A stretch of DNA of 64,000 bases from Deltaproteobacteria bacterium HGW-Deltaproteobacteria-12 (GCA_002840565.1 PHBK01000017.1:21519-85518), one strand, 5' to 3'. Shown: positions 16,993 through 26,850, counted from the stretch's first letter. Translations and numbers: made by a program. The notes: generated by a model not told the origin, from the letters alone.

Positions 16993-17505
16993 CTATGAAT
17001 AAACATTGGCGAGGGAAAGAGCAATCATTGCCAGAGATATGCATCCCTTAATCATTTTTCCTCCGATCATGACCAAGATGGCGCGATTAGATGCCTTGAA
17101 AGGAGCCTGCAATTTTGACTGCCGGATAAATTCTACCAGGAGAATTCCGGCAAAGCATCCCAGAAAAAAGCCGCCCAGAATACCCAAACCCTGGAAAAAC
17201 GGGGTCAGGATTAGTATACCGGCTGCCGCACCGATGACCGATACTCCAAACATTATTTTTGAAGGCAGGGGGCTCAGTGCGCCCGTCATATCCAGCAAGA
17301 AGTCCATGATTTCGGCTATCATAGACAAAAACAGGAGCGCCAGTATAATCTTGAAACCGATCCGGTCAAATCCCGTAACGGCGGCATAAACCAGGACATC
17401 CGCAAAAATGATCACTGTCCCGGGCAACCCAAACAAAGACAAATATATGCCGACAAACAACAGCAAAATAAAAACAGCGAAGCCGATTGCGGCGAAAGTC
17501 GACAA
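16993..17505 (-). CDS. DUF456-family membrane protein
   Basis: 170 residues with four or more hydrophobic segments and the family's glycine-rich helices (FFQGLGILGGFFLGCFAGILLVEF). The length and pattern match DUF456 proteins, which have no established biochemical role. It starts with TTG (GGAAG seven bases upstream) immediately after the secF stop, so it is probably co-transcribed with secDF and lepB. Confidence 0.75.
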   Translation of the reverse strand: MSTFAAIGFAVFILLLFVGIYLSLFGLPGTVIIFADVLVYAAVTGFDRIGFKIILALLFLSMIAEIMDFLLDMTGALSPLPSKIMFGVSVIGAAAGILILTPFFQGLGILGGFFLGCFAGILLVEFIRQSKLQAPFKASNRAILVMIGGKMIKGCISLAMIALSLANVYS

Positions 17506-17506
17506 A

Positions 17507-18421
17507 TTATTTCTTCCTCGTCATTTTTGAAAGCTGAAGATTTTCAAAAAGCAGCACGCTGGTGCAAGCGATATAGATTGTGGAATAGGTGCCGGCAACT
17601 GTCCCGACCAGCATGGCAAAAGCAAAATCTCTGATGACCGCACCACCGAAAATGTACAAGGCTAAAATTGTGAGAAAAACGGTCAGCGAGGTTAAGATGG
17701 TTCTGCTGAGAGTTTCATTGATGGCCAGGTTGATTATATCACTCAGTTTCTGTTTGGGATTCCGTTTTACGACTTCCCTGATTCTATCCAGTGTAACAAT
17801 GGTGTCGTTGATGGAAAAACCGATAACGAAGATGAGCGCCGCGAGAATGTTTATGGTAAACTCCATATTTAAAATAGAAACAGCCCCGATAACAATCAAC
17901 GTATCATGGACCAGAGCGAGAATGCCTCCCATAGCGTAACGGAATTCGAAGCGCCAGGTAACATAAATCAGTATAGCCAGCCAGGAAATAATAACGGCAA
18001 TAATTGCTTTACTCCTGAAATCCGAGCTAACTTTGGCGCCGACGACTTCCACTCGCCGTATTTCATAATCCTTATTGAAAGCGGCGGTCAGCGGCTGTTC
18101 CACATTGGCGACCAGCATCTTTTGATCGGAAAAAGATTCCGCTGTGCGGATCAGGAATTCATTGACGCCGAACTGCTGAATAGTGCTATTTTCCAGTTTG
18201 GTTGATTGGAGAGACTTCCGAATTGCATCGGCGGAAACATCTTTTGAAAATTTAACCTGAATGATTGACCCCCCGGCAAAATCGATGCCGAGATTAAAAC
18301 CGCCATGATAAATAACGGATCCGATGCCGACAAGTATCAGGATTGCCGAAATCGCCATCGCAATCTTCATTTTCCCGACAAAATTTATATTAATACCTGG
18401 TTTTATCAACTCCATGCTCAT
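17507..18421 (-). CDS. secF: Protein translocase subunit SecF
   Basis: RND-type membrane subunit that, with SecD, uses the proton motive force to pull proteins through SecYEG. 304 residues: helix 1 (IAMAISAILILVGIGSVIY), the secretion motif GIDFAGG, a periplasmic domain, and five C-terminal helices including GFSINDTIVTLDRIRE. The start has GGAGATATAGT before ATG. It directly follows secD with 26 bases between. Confidence 0.96.
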   Translation of the reverse strand: MSMELIKPGININFVGKMKIAMAISAILILVGIGSVIYHGGFNLGIDFAGGSIIQVKFSKDVSADAIRKSLQSTKLENSTIQQFGVNEFLIRTAESFSDQKMLVANVEQPLTAAFNKDYEIRRVEVVGAKVSSDFRSKAIIAVIISWLAILIYVTWRFEFRYAMGGILALVHDTLIVIGAVSILNMEFTINILAALIFVIGFSINDTIVTLDRIREVVKRNPKQKLSDIINLAINETLSRTILTSLTVFLTILALYIFGGAVIRDFAFAMLVGTVAGTYSTIYIACTSVLLFENLQLSKMTRKK

Positions 18422-18447
18422 ACTATATCTCCTGCCTGCGCCTGAAT

Positions 18448-20049
18448 TTAAATGCTCAATTTTTTAATATTAATGTTCCATGTTACGTAGTCGAAAATTA
18501 CCCTGGTGATAAAGACGGCGGTAAAAAGACTCGCTACAAGGCCGATAATAGTGGTTACAGCAAATCCCTTAATCGGGCCCGTGCCTAAGAAGTACAGGAC
18601 CAGAGAAGCAACAATACCTGTAATATGGGTGTCAATGATAGTGATGAAAGCTCTATTGTAGCCGGTGTCGATAGCTAAACGAGGGGTTTTCCCCGTGCGT
18701 AGTTCTTCGCGGATTCGTTCAAAGATCAATATGTTTGCATCCACGGCGACACCGACTGTAAGCAGCATACCGGCAATGCCCGGCAGAGTCAGAGATGCCC
18801 GTAAGGCCGCGAGAACCGCCAGGATCAAAAATATATTGATAACTATTGCAAGATCGGCAACTGCACCGGAAAGGCGATAATAAACAATCATAAATAGAAA
18901 AACCAAAAGTGAGCCGATAATGGTTGCCAGAATGCCCTGGTTGATGGAATCGCTGCCCAGAGAAGGGCCGACGGTTCTTTCTTCCAGGATATTGACCGGC
19001 GCGGGCAGGGCGCCGGCGCGCAGAACAATGGCCAAATCGCGGGCTTCGTCCATGGTGAAGTTGCCGGTGATTTGCGCCTGTCCTCCGGAAATCTTTTCCT
19101 GAATCACCGGGGCCGAATGGACAACGCCATCTAAGACGATAGCCAGACGCCGGCGGACATTTTCACCGGTGATCCGTTCGAAATCGATTGCACCCTGCGA
19201 GTTGAATTGGATGGAAACATTAGGCTCTCCATAACGGTCGGAAATTTGTACTTTAGCCGTTTCCAGAGAAGCTCCGGTCAAAAGAGACTTGCTTTTGAGC
19301 AGATAAGGCATGGAACCCTTCTGTCCGGTTGATCTGTCAGTGCGCGAACCATAGGCAATCATGTCTCCATCCGGGATATTACCTCTCAGTGCTTCGTCCA
19401 GCGAGGCCTCGTCATCGACAATTTTGAACTCCAGCAGTGCCGTTTTACCAATAAGGTTCTTGGCCCTTTCCGGATCTTTGATTCCCGGCAATTGAATCAG
19501 GATACGGTTGTCTCCTTCCGGAATTATTTCCGGTTCGGCGACGCCGAACTGATCGACTCTGTTGCGGATTGTTTCCAGACTGTGCTCTATGGTCAGCTTT
19601 TTGAGCTCAATTGCTCTTTTATCTTTTATTTTTAAAACGACAAGCTGTCCGCTGTCGCGCGGTGTTGATGAGGCAATTTCTAAATCAGAATATTGTTCAT
19701 TAAGAATTTTTTCCAAAGCAGGCTTGCCTGAGCTTTCAGTCAATTCCAGAGAAATGGTTGTGCCTGTGGCCTTTTCGATTTTCCGGAAGCGGACTCTACT
19801 CTCCATGAGAGATTCTTTGAGATCGACAGACGTTCTCTCGATCATAGATTCCAAAGCCTTCTCGGCGTCAACTTCCAGCACCAGATGCATTCCTCCCTGC
19901 AAATCAAGCCCCAGATGAATTTGTTCCTTGGGGAAATAGCTGTTCCAGGGAGACGGAAGCTGGGGGATGAAAGTCGGTACTAAAAAATACAGCGCAGCAA
20001 GACAAATAGCCGCTGTAATCGCTATCCTGATTTTTAACGATTTGATCAT
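18448..20049 (-). CDS. secD: Protein translocase subunit SecD
   Basis: 533 residues. N-terminal helix, the D1 signature HLGLDLQGGMHLVLEVD, the large periplasmic domain with P1 head, then six helices with GVAVDANILIFERIREELR, which carries the conserved Asp for proton coupling. AAGGGG precedes the ATG. In operon order tgt-yajC-secD-secF. Confidence 0.97.
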   Translation of the reverse strand: MIKSLKIRIAITAAICLAALYFLVPTFIPQLPSPWNSYFPKEQIHLGLDLQGGMHLVLEVDAEKALESMIERTSVDLKESLMESRVRFRKIEKATGTTISLELTESSGKPALEKILNEQYSDLEIASSTPRDSGQLVVLKIKDKRAIELKKLTIEHSLETIRNRVDQFGVAEPEIIPEGDNRILIQLPGIKDPERAKNLIGKTALLEFKIVDDEASLDEALRGNIPDGDMIAYGSRTDRSTGQKGSMPYLLKSKSLLTGASLETAKVQISDRYGEPNVSIQFNSQGAIDFERITGENVRRRLAIVLDGVVHSAPVIQEKISGGQAQITGNFTMDEARDLAIVLRAGALPAPVNILEERTVGPSLGSDSINQGILATIIGSLLVFLFMIVYYRLSGAVADLAIVINIFLILAVLAALRASLTLPGIAGMLLTVGVAVDANILIFERIREELRTGKTPRLAIDTGYNRAFITIIDTHITGIVASLVLYFLGTGPIKGFAVTTIIGLVASLFTAVFITRVIFDYVTWNINIKKLSI

Positions 20050-20072
20050 GAATTGCCCCTTTCTAAACTTAT

Positions 20073-20414
20073 TTATTCCTTTGGCGCCGGTGCTCCCGCT
20101 TTCTGGGTTACTGCTCCAATTGCACTGCGGGAGACTTTGATTCGCACTTTATCGGCAATTTCCAGCGTAATTACGGCATCGGCCAAACCGGTTATCTTGC
20201 CGTAAATTCCGCCTGTTGTGATTACGGTGTCACCGTAAGCAAGGTTGTCCAGAAGGGCTTTTAATTCTTTTTGTTTTTTCTGCTGCGGCCGGATCATGAG
20301 AAAATAGAAAATCACGAAAATCACCACCATGGTGATGATGAATCCCCAATCGCCTCCACCGGCTGCGCCACCTCCGCCCGGTGTACTACCCATTGCGTAT
20401 GCTAAAGATGTCAA
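20073..20414 (-). CDS. yajC: Preprotein translocase subunit YajC
   Basis: 113 residues, with one membrane helix (WGFIITMVVIFVIFYFLMI) followed by the YajC core RPQQKKQKELKALLDNLAYGDTVITTGGIYGKI. The start is a TTG at 20414: AGGAGG lies eight bases upstream and the family's short glycine-rich N-terminus (TSLAYAMGSTPGGGG) follows. A longer frame exists but runs through tgt. It is one base after the tgt stop, thus coupled, and leads into secD-secF. Confidence 0.93.
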   Translation of the reverse strand: MTSLAYAMGSTPGGGGAAGGGDWGFIITMVVIFVIFYFLMIRPQQKKQKELKALLDNLAYGDTVITTGGIYGKITGLADAVITLEIADKVRIKVSRSAIGAVTQKAGAPAPKE

Positions 20415-20415
20415 G

Positions 20416-21528
20416 TTAAAATCCTCCTTTTTTGTTAAAAAATGTTTTTTTAAATTCCGTAAAACTGTTTTCTTCCAATGCCGCTCGAATTTGCGCCAGT
20501 AGCCGCATGTAATAGTGGACATTGTGAATGGTGTTCAATACCATAGCTAATATTTCACCGGCCACATAAAGATGCCGTAAATAGCCCCGCGAAAAATTTT
20601 TACAGGTGTAACAATCGCATGTTTCATCAATCGGACCGTTATCTTCCCGAAAGCGGGCGTTTTTTATAACAATCTTTTCGGAATTTGTAAACAATAATCC
20701 GTGACGGGCACAACGTGTCGGAATTACGCAATCAAACATGTCAATTCCGCAGGATACACCGTAAACAATGTCTTCGGGCGTGCCGACACCCATCAGATAG
20801 CGGGGCTTGTCTTCCGGCAGCTTCGGAGTAACTTCTTCGGCAATGGCATACATTATTTCCTTAGGCTCTCCGACGCTGACGCCGCCCAACGCATAACCGT
20901 CAAAACCGATAAGCCCGATCTCCTCGACTGCCTGCTTGCGCAAATCAAGGTATGTCCCTCCCTGAACAATGCCGAAAAGCGCCTGCTCAGCATTTGTTTT
21001 GGCTTCTTTGCATAATTTGGCCCATTGCACCGTCAGGTCCAATGATTTTTTTGTCTCGGAATAAGTTGCCGGATAAGGCGTGCATTCATCCAGACACATC
21101 ATAATGTCGGAGCCCAGCGCTTCCTGAACTTCAACGGCTTTCCGGGGCGTTAAAAAATGTTTGGAACCGTCGATATGGGAGCGGAAGATTACGCCATCCG
21201 GTGTGATTTTTCTTAACTTACCCAGACTGAACACTTGAAAGCCGCCGCTGTCTGTAAGGATGGGGCCCGTCCAGTTCATGAATTCATGCAGACCGCCCAG
21301 TTTCTTAATAATTTCATGCCCGGGGCGCAAATATAAATGGTAAGTATTGCAAAGGATGATCTGGCTGCCGCAATTGAGTATTTGTTCCGGGTTCAGCGAT
21401 TTCACGGTACCCTGTGTGCCCACCGGCATGAAGAAAGGCGTATTCACCGTGCCGTGAGCGGTGGTCATTTTTCCCAGGCGGGCCGAGGAACCGGCGTCTT
21501 TTTTTAGTAATTCCAAATTCAAAGGCAT
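20416..21528 (-). CDS. tgt: tRNA-guanine transglycosylase
   Basis: Exchanges G34 for preQ1 in GUN-anticodon tRNAs, a queuosine step. 370 residues. Substrate-binding DSGGFQVFSLG, the catalytic Asp region SCGIDMFDCVIPTRCARHG, and the zinc site CDCYTC...H near the C-terminus are all present. Adjacent queA performs the next step, and yajC-secD-secF follow, a widespread bacterial arrangement. Confidence 0.97.
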   Translation of the reverse strand: MPLNLELLKKDAGSSARLGKMTTAHGTVNTPFFMPVGTQGTVKSLNPEQILNCGSQIILCNTYHLYLRPGHEIIKKLGGLHEFMNWTGPILTDSGGFQVFSLGKLRKITPDGVIFRSHIDGSKHFLTPRKAVEVQEALGSDIMMCLDECTPYPATYSETKKSLDLTVQWAKLCKEAKTNAEQALFGIVQGGTYLDLRKQAVEEIGLIGFDGYALGGVSVGEPKEIMYAIAEEVTPKLPEDKPRYLMGVGTPEDIVYGVSCGIDMFDCVIPTRCARHGLLFTNSEKIVIKNARFREDNGPIDETCDCYTCKNFSRGYLRHLYVAGEILAMVLNTIHNVHYYMRLLAQIRAALEENSFTEFKKTFFNKKGGF

Positions 21529-21609
21529 TTTCTAATCTAATTCCCCTTAAGCGGGATAAGTGCATCAACGAAATTATTTTAATTTACTGACAGGGCTTTG
21601 CTCCCCCCT

Positions 21610-22647
21610 TTAGAGAATCAGCATACAATCTCCATAACTGTAAAAAAGATAACTGTTAGCGACCGCATGTTGATAGGATTTTTTTATAAAATGAGTTCCG
21701 GCAAAAGCACAGGCGAGCAGGAACAATGATGATTGCGGTAAATGAAAATTGGTCAACAGACCGTTTACCCGCCGGAATTTATGTCCCGGGTAAATAAAAA
21801 GTCTGGTAAAACCGCTTTGCGCTTTAACCAGACCTTTTTCATCGGCTATGGACTCCAGGGTTCGTGTAGAAGTTGTTCCAACGGCAATGACCCGCCGGGC
21901 GTTATTAATGATGCCGGCGGCGCGGGCATCGACTTCATAAAATTCCGGTTCCATCAGATGATCTTCTACGCGGCTGACTTCGATGGGCAGGAAAGTGCCG
22001 ATACCGACATGCAAAGTAATGTGGGCAATGGAAATACCCCTGTTTTGCAATGCCTGCATGACTTCTGCAGAAAAATGCAGCCCGGCGGTCGGGGCGGCAA
22101 TGGAACCGGGATTCTTGGCGTAAATAGTCTGGTAGCGTTCCAGATCTTCCACAAACTGATCATCATTTCTGCGGCGTTTTATATAAGGAGGCAGCGGGGC
22201 GCGGCCATGCTTTTTTAAATATTCCTCAAAGTCTCCGGCACAGGTAAAGGCCAGCAGCCATTTTTTATCGGATGTACGGGCCATCACCTTTGCTTCACAA
22301 TGAGCGTCCAACAGGATAATATCATTCTCGCGCAGCCTTTTTGCCGGCCTTAACAGCGCTTCCCATATCTGCGCTGTAGCGGTGACTTCTTTTTTGGTCA
22401 GGAGGAGCATTTCGAGAGAAGCGCCCGTGGTTTTTTTGCCGAAAAGCCGGGCAGGAATAACCAGGGAATTATTGACAACAAGAACATCGCCTTTTTGCAG
22501 AAAATCAGGCAACCGGGAAAAAATGCAATCATCTATTTTCCCGTCAGATCGCTGCAAAACCATCATGCGGGAGCGATCCCTTTGCTCGGAGGGATGCTGA
22601 GCAATTAGTTCTTCCGGCAGAGAGTAAGAAAAATCTTTTAATTCCAT
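21610..22647 (-). CDS. queA: S-adenosylmethionine:tRNA ribosyltransferase-isomerase
   Basis: Makes epoxyqueuosine in tRNA from preQ1 and the ribosyl part of SAM. 345 residues, the normal length. Landmarks: MELKDFSYSLPEELIAQHPSEQRDRSRMMVL, GSIAAPTAGLHFSAEVM, THITLHVG-like ITLHVGIGTF, and the C-terminal NGLLTNFHLPQSSLFLLACAFAG. Upstream of tgt with 81 bases between. Confidence 0.97.
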   Translation of the reverse strand: MELKDFSYSLPEELIAQHPSEQRDRSRMMVLQRSDGKIDDCIFSRLPDFLQKGDVLVVNNSLVIPARLFGKKTTGASLEMLLLTKKEVTATAQIWEALLRPAKRLRENDIILLDAHCEAKVMARTSDKKWLLAFTCAGDFEEYLKKHGRAPLPPYIKRRRNDDQFVEDLERYQTIYAKNPGSIAAPTAGLHFSAEVMQALQNRGISIAHITLHVGIGTFLPIEVSRVEDHLMEPEFYEVDARAAGIINNARRVIAVGTTSTRTLESIADEKGLVKAQSGFTRLFIYPGHKFRRVNGLLTNFHLPQSSLFLLACAFAGTHFIKKSYQHAVANSYLFYSYGDCMLIL

Positions 22648-22716
22648 AGTCTTTTATTGAAATAAGAAAGTAACGGCCCCTAATCAGATTAAGTTGGATA
22701 TGTCAATGAAATTAAG

Positions 22717-22902
22717 TCAGCGGCGGCCGAAGTAAAGCAGAATCAAACCGGCAATCATCGCCGATAGGCCTAAAAAACGCAGAGTTCCCGGCGGCATTTC
22801 GTTCATCTTCATTAGATAAAGTTTCAGTTTTTCCGGGAACAGGAAATAGGGCAGGCCTTCAATAATAAAAACCAGTCCTAAAACACAAAGAAAATAATCC
22901 AT
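22717..22902 (-). CDS. DUF2065 small membrane protein (YjeT-like)
   Basis: 61 residues with two hydrophobic segments (FLCVLGLVFIIEGLPYFLFP and GLSAMIAGLILLYFG). The pattern and size fit DUF2065/YjeT, an uncharacterised inner-membrane family. Start MDYFLCV has AAAGGAAT upstream and begins one base after the mazG stop, so it is translationally linked to mazG. Confidence 0.8.
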   Translation of the reverse strand: MDYFLCVLGLVFIIEGLPYFLFPEKLKLYLMKMNEMPPGTLRFLGLSAMIAGLILLYFGRR

Positions 22903-22903
22903 G

Positions 22904-23704
22904 CTAAATTCCTTTACTTTTTGTTTCCTCCCAGAGCGCTTCCATTTCCGCAAAAGTTGCCTGCTCCAGAGTTTTTCCGCCTTGGGCCAGTTGATCGGTA
23001 ATATAAGCAAAACGCTGCAGAAATTTATTTGTTGCTCTGGACAAAGCAGTTTCGGAATCCACTTTAACAAAACGGCTCAGATTAACCATAGTGAAAAGCA
23101 AATCACCCAATTCTTCTTCGATGTTATCCTGATCTTTGCTGTTTATGGCCTTGCGGAACTCGGTCAATTCTTCGGATATTTTTTCCAGCACCTCCGAGGT
23201 CGTCTGCCAGTCAAAGCCGTAAACGGCGGCGGCCGCTGTAATTTTTTGCGCCCGTTGCAAAGCGGGCAGAGAACGCGGGATGCCGGACAATAAACCTTCT
23301 TGATCCCTTTTTGCGCTGCGCTCTGTCTTCTTAATCTCCTGCCAGTTGACCTTTACTTCTTCGACCGTTGCCGCTTGGACATTCCCGAATATGTGGGGAT
23401 GCCGTCTGATCATTTTTTCCCTGACACCCGCTATTATCTGGTTTAAGGAATACGTTCCCGCTTCTTCTCCCATTTCCGCCAGAAACAATATCTGGAAAAG
23501 TAAGTCACCAAGTTCTTCCGGTATCGCCTGCAGATCGCCGGCTTCCAGAGACTCGATTACTTCGTAGGCTTCTTCCATTATATACTTGCCGATATCTGCG
23601 GGTTTTTGTTTCCTGTCCCAGGGACAGCCGTCCGGCGCCCGCAACTTTTTAATTAATAATCTCAGGTCGCTTAACTCTTGATATACTTTATTATCTTCGG
23701 TCAT
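22904..23704 (-). CDS. mazG: Nucleoside triphosphate pyrophosphohydrolase MazG
   Basis: Hydrolyses (d)NTPs to monophosphates and pyrophosphate for nucleotide-pool sanitation. About 266 residues with two MazG domains. The first shows RAPDGCPWDRKQ and EEAYEVIESLEAGD..EELGDLLFQILFLAEM. The second repeats EELGDLLFTMVNLSRF. The start is uncertain: MTEDNKVYQ (23704) gives the usual N-terminal length, while ATG 23737 and TTG 23746 are also in frame. It overlaps nothing and follows the phosphatase gene closely. Confidence 0.92.
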   Translation of the reverse strand: MTEDNKVYQELSDLRLLIKKLRAPDGCPWDRKQKPADIGKYIMEEAYEVIESLEAGDLQAIPEELGDLLFQILFLAEMGEEAGTYSLNQIIAGVREKMIRRHPHIFGNVQAATVEEVKVNWQEIKKTERSAKRDQEGLLSGIPRSLPALQRAQKITAAAAVYGFDWQTTSEVLEKISEELTEFRKAINSKDQDNIEEELGDLLFTMVNLSRFVKVDSETALSRATNKFLQRFAYITDQLAQGGKTLEQATFAEMEALWEETKSKGI

Positions 23705-23751
23705 AATACAAATTATCCGCCGGGCTTCGTCAATCATTTCCGCCAAGAAAA

Positions 23752-24534
23752 TTATCGGGGCGAAGTCGACGGTTCCAGAAACCTTTCTTGAAGTCTGGCT
23801 ATGTCCGCCTGCAGGTTATTGACTACGAAGCCATAAAGATCGCCCTGGTTCTCCCTGATTTCCGCCAGGGCGGCATCCAGGTATTCTTTCTTAACTTCCA
23901 GTAATGGCCTGATGGTCTCCCCATTGTGACCCCGGGCATTTATTTTATGAATCAGTTTTGCCGTCAATGCCGCATTATGCATAACGCTGGCGATATAGTC
24001 ATCAAAAACCGAATCAAAATCAACTCCCAGAGCGGTGAGGAGAAATACTGCCGCAAGTCCCGTCCGGTCTTTGCCCGCCGCACAATGAAAAACCACAGGG
24101 AGGTGAGGACTGAAGGCCAGTTCACGCAGGAATTGGCGATACTCTTCCTGGTTCTCGCGAATGATTCTCCGGTAATCGTTAATCAAAAGGTCTTCCAGTG
24201 CGGCGGCATCATTGCGGGCGATGTATTCCACAGCCTTTTCGCGGGAGGAGTCATTGATGGAGATGTGGAGAATTTCTCTGACCGAAGGAATGAGGCGGTT
24301 CGGTCTTTTCATTCTTTCTCTTTCCGAGCGAAAATCAATGATCCTGATGAGACCGATATTTCCCAGGACGGCAATATCCTTATCGGTTATCGAACTCAAG
24401 TCGCCGCTCCGATAAATCATGCGCTGCCTGGTCACGAAACCATTGCCCGCGGGCAGACCTCCGAGGTCGCGAAAATTATGCTGTCCCTCGAGAATCGGGG
24501 ATAAGGAAGAAGTATTAACGGTGTTTATGGTCAT
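23752..24534 (-). CDS. Tyrosine-protein phosphatase (Y_phosphatase3 family)
   Basis: 260 residues. Family landmarks: NFRDLGGLP and IYRSGDLSSIT near the N-terminus, IDFRSERER, and the catalytic loop FHCAAGKDRTGLAAVFLL (Cys nucleophile, Arg). Such single-domain proteins act on phosphotyrosine or on phosphoinositide-like substrates. It lies upstream of mazG on the same strand, so it is probably in the same transcript; a functional link is not obvious. No signal peptide, so likely cytoplasmic. Confidence 0.85.
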   Translation of the reverse strand: MTINTVNTSSLSPILEGQHNFRDLGGLPAGNGFVTRQRMIYRSGDLSSITDKDIAVLGNIGLIRIIDFRSERERMKRPNRLIPSVREILHISINDSSREKAVEYIARNDAAALEDLLINDYRRIIRENQEEYRQFLRELAFSPHLPVVFHCAAGKDRTGLAAVFLLTALGVDFDSVFDDYIASVMHNAALTAKLIHKINARGHNGETIRPLLEVKKEYLDAALAEIRENQGDLYGFVVNNLQADIARLQERFLEPSTSPR

Positions 24535-24713
24535 AGGGTGTTTTCATGGAAGTAATTAATGCCCGTGCCCGGGTTGGTTATCATTTAATCAAAAACAATA
24601 CAATGTATTTTCTTCAGAAAACATGCCTCTAAAAGACCCTTTTATGATTGCAATATTATTAATTACCGGATAAGAGGCAAGGGCAAAAGTGGCTTTGTCG
24701 GCAAAGGACAGAG

Positions 24714-26021
24714 GTGAACAATTTCAGCCAACAGGAAGAGAGGTACGGGAAAATTCTGATCGCAACGGGAATACAAAAAGAAAAAGGCCTTTACTGGGGA
24801 TGGTATATTGTGGCGGCGGCATTTGTGGCTATGGGGATCAACTACGGAGCTCGCTACTGTTTTGCCCTTTTTGTGAACCCCATGGCGGTTGATCTTCAGT
24901 GGTCCCGTTCGGTGATTTCATTGGGATCAACCGTCGGCATATTGGCCTATGGCGTCGGAGGGATAATTTCGGGCCGTCTGCTCGACCGCATGGCGCCGCG
25001 CTGGATCATAACGATCGGATCCCTTTTGCTGAGTGCGGCTTATATTTCCATGTCCTTTGTGCAAACGCCGCTGCAGTTCAATCTGCTGTTCGGCATCCTG
25101 TCCGGCGTCGGGGGCTCTTTTTTTGGTGTTGTCGTCTGTAATTCTTATATCAGCAAATGGTTTTTGAAGAAAAGAGGCGTGGCCATCGGGATTGCCACCA
25201 TGGGAATCGGGATGGGAACAATGATCCTGCCTTTTATTGTAGCCCCGATAATAAAAGGATATGGCTGGAGAGCAGGGTTTGTTGCTCTTGGATGTCTGGT
25301 TTTGATTCTGGGTATTTCCATGGCGCAGTTGTTCATGACCAGATCGAAACCGGCGGATTACGGTCTTCGCACCGACGGCGAGGCAATTGTCCCGGTGTCG
25401 GCATTGGAAGAAAATAAAGAACCGTCCTTCAGCGCACCGGTGCAGAAAGTTCAATTTTTAAAAGAAGTCCGTTTCTGGGTGCTTGTTTTTTGCTTCAGCC
25501 TGGCCGTCCTGGCGGAAATGCTTGCCTTTACCCATCAGGTGGCCTATGCCATCGATAACGGCATAGAGCGGGTGAGGGCGGGCGTCTCCATCAGCATCAT
25601 CGGCCTGTCCAGCATTGCCGGCCGCTACTTCTTCGGCTGGATCGGCGACCGGTTAAGGGATGCCAAATATGCGGCCTCCATAGGGTTTGCTGTGATGGCG
25701 CTTGGTTTATTGGTCCTGATGCAGATTCCGACGGTCTATGGCTTGTACTGCTACGCAGCGCTATTCGGTTTTGGCTATGGTTCCATTGCGACCATGATGC
25801 CCTACCTGCTTGCCGACAGATTCGGCAGCGGCATGCTGGGTACGATATACGGAGTATTGACTTTCTTTGTTGTGGCTGCCGCCAGCATCGGGCCGCTTCT
25901 CGGCGGTTATCTTTACGACCGGCTGGGCTCGTACGATGTGGCCTGGCAAATTTGTCTCGGGATGCTGATCCTGGTTACATTTGCCGTGATGACGCTGAAA
26001 AAGGACGGAAAAAAAGCATAG
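24714..26021 (+). CDS. MFS transporter, OFA (oxalate/formate antiporter-like) family
   Basis: 435 residues, twelve predicted membrane helices. The N-terminal GWYIVAAAFVAMGINYGARYCFALFVNPMAVDLQWSRS, the loop GRLLDRMAPRW, and the second-half loop RYFFGWIGDRLRD are typical of OFA/monocarboxylate MFS carriers. The start is GTG with AAAGGA upstream. It stands alone on the plus strand just before the leftward catabolic genes, so uptake or export of an organic acid used there is a fair inference. Confidence 0.82.
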   Translation: MNNFSQQEERYGKILIATGIQKEKGLYWGWYIVAAAFVAMGINYGARYCFALFVNPMAVDLQWSRSVISLGSTVGILAYGVGGIISGRLLDRMAPRWIITIGSLLLSAAYISMSFVQTPLQFNLLFGILSGVGGSFFGVVVCNSYISKWFLKKRGVAIGIATMGIGMGTMILPFIVAPIIKGYGWRAGFVALGCLVLILGISMAQLFMTRSKPADYGLRTDGEAIVPVSALEENKEPSFSAPVQKVQFLKEVRFWVLVFCFSLAVLAEMLAFTHQVAYAIDNGIERVRAGVSISIIGLSSIAGRYFFGWIGDRLRDAKYAASIGFAVMALGLLVLMQIPTVYGLYCYAALFGFGYGSIATMMPYLLADRFGSGMLGTIYGVLTFFVVAAASIGPLLGGYLYDRLGSYDVAWQICLGMLILVTFAVMTLKKDGKKA

Positions 26022-26049
26022 ACCTCAACTGTCTCCGGTGGTCATGAAT

Positions 26050-26850
26050 TTACCGAATCGGCCGCGTCTTGCGGAATCGGCCCGGCTCCGGTCCTTTAGA
26101 GGGCGGACCGGCAAAGGCCTGAGCCAGTCTCAGCCACTCCTGCGCCGCAATTCCGTCTGTCACAAGATCAGTATCCTCCGCATGACGCCGCTGAGTAACG
26201 ACGAGGCAGAAATCAAGTGCCGGCCCGCGAACGGTATTTTTTGCATCTTCCGGCCCCCAGTTCCACTGCTCACCCCCCGGGCTGATCAATTCCACTCGAA
26301 GAGCCGCATCAGGAACGACCATGCCCCGGTTGACGTAACTCCAGCCGAAAGTGGTTACGCCGATGTGCGCAATATGCCGGAGACGGTCCGTCGCGGGGCG
26401 TTCCTGCTCCAGGGCGTCGGCAACATCCTGGCCATGAGCCCATGTTTCCATCAGCCGCGCGGTGGCAAAGGATCTGGCGCTCATCGGAGGGCCATACCAG
26501 GGCAGCCGCTGCTTCGGATCAAGGTTCACCAGGGCGCTGAGCAGAGCTTCCCGGTCTTCACGCCAGCGGGACAGCAGGGACGATGAAGAAATAGACCGGC
26601 CGGCGCTGAGATAATCGTCTTCATACGAAGCGTAGTTTTTAATGAGTTCTTCGAGATGCCTGGCGAAGCCGGCTGAATCGGTGGCGGCAAGACGTCCCGT
26701 ACCTTCAAAGTAGGCAAGGTGGGTTATCTCATCACGAATGCTCCAACCGTCAAAAGGTGTAATTCTGTTCCAGTCAGCCTCCGCAAGAGGCGCCACCATT
26801 GCATCCAGCGCCGCTTGCTCTTCCTGTAAATCGCGACATAAAGTTTTCAT
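26050..26850 (-). CDS. TIGR03084-family (DinB/maleylpyruvate-isomerase-fold) metal-binding protein
   Basis: 266 residues. The four-helix DinB-like fold is indicated by FDGWSIRDEITHLAYFEG (His) and ARLMETWAHGQDVADAL (His), the usual metal-ligand helices. The C-terminal part (WGPEDAKNTVRGPALDFCLVVTQRRHAEDTDL...WLRLAQAFAGPP) matches my memory of TIGR03084. Most members I know of are actinobacterial and proposed to be mycothiol-related; this bacterium should lack mycothiol, so another thiol or a different role is likely. AAAGGAG precedes the ATG. Confidence 0.78.
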   Translation of the reverse strand: MKTLCRDLQEEQAALDAMVAPLAEADWNRITPFDGWSIRDEITHLAYFEGTGRLAATDSAGFARHLEELIKNYASYEDDYLSAGRSISSSSLLSRWREDREALLSALVNLDPKQRLPWYGPPMSARSFATARLMETWAHGQDVADALEQERPATDRLRHIAHIGVTTFGWSYVNRGMVVPDAALRVELISPGGEQWNWGPEDAKNTVRGPALDFCLVVTQRRHAEDTDLVTDGIAAQEWLRLAQAFAGPPSKGPEPGRFRKTRPIR

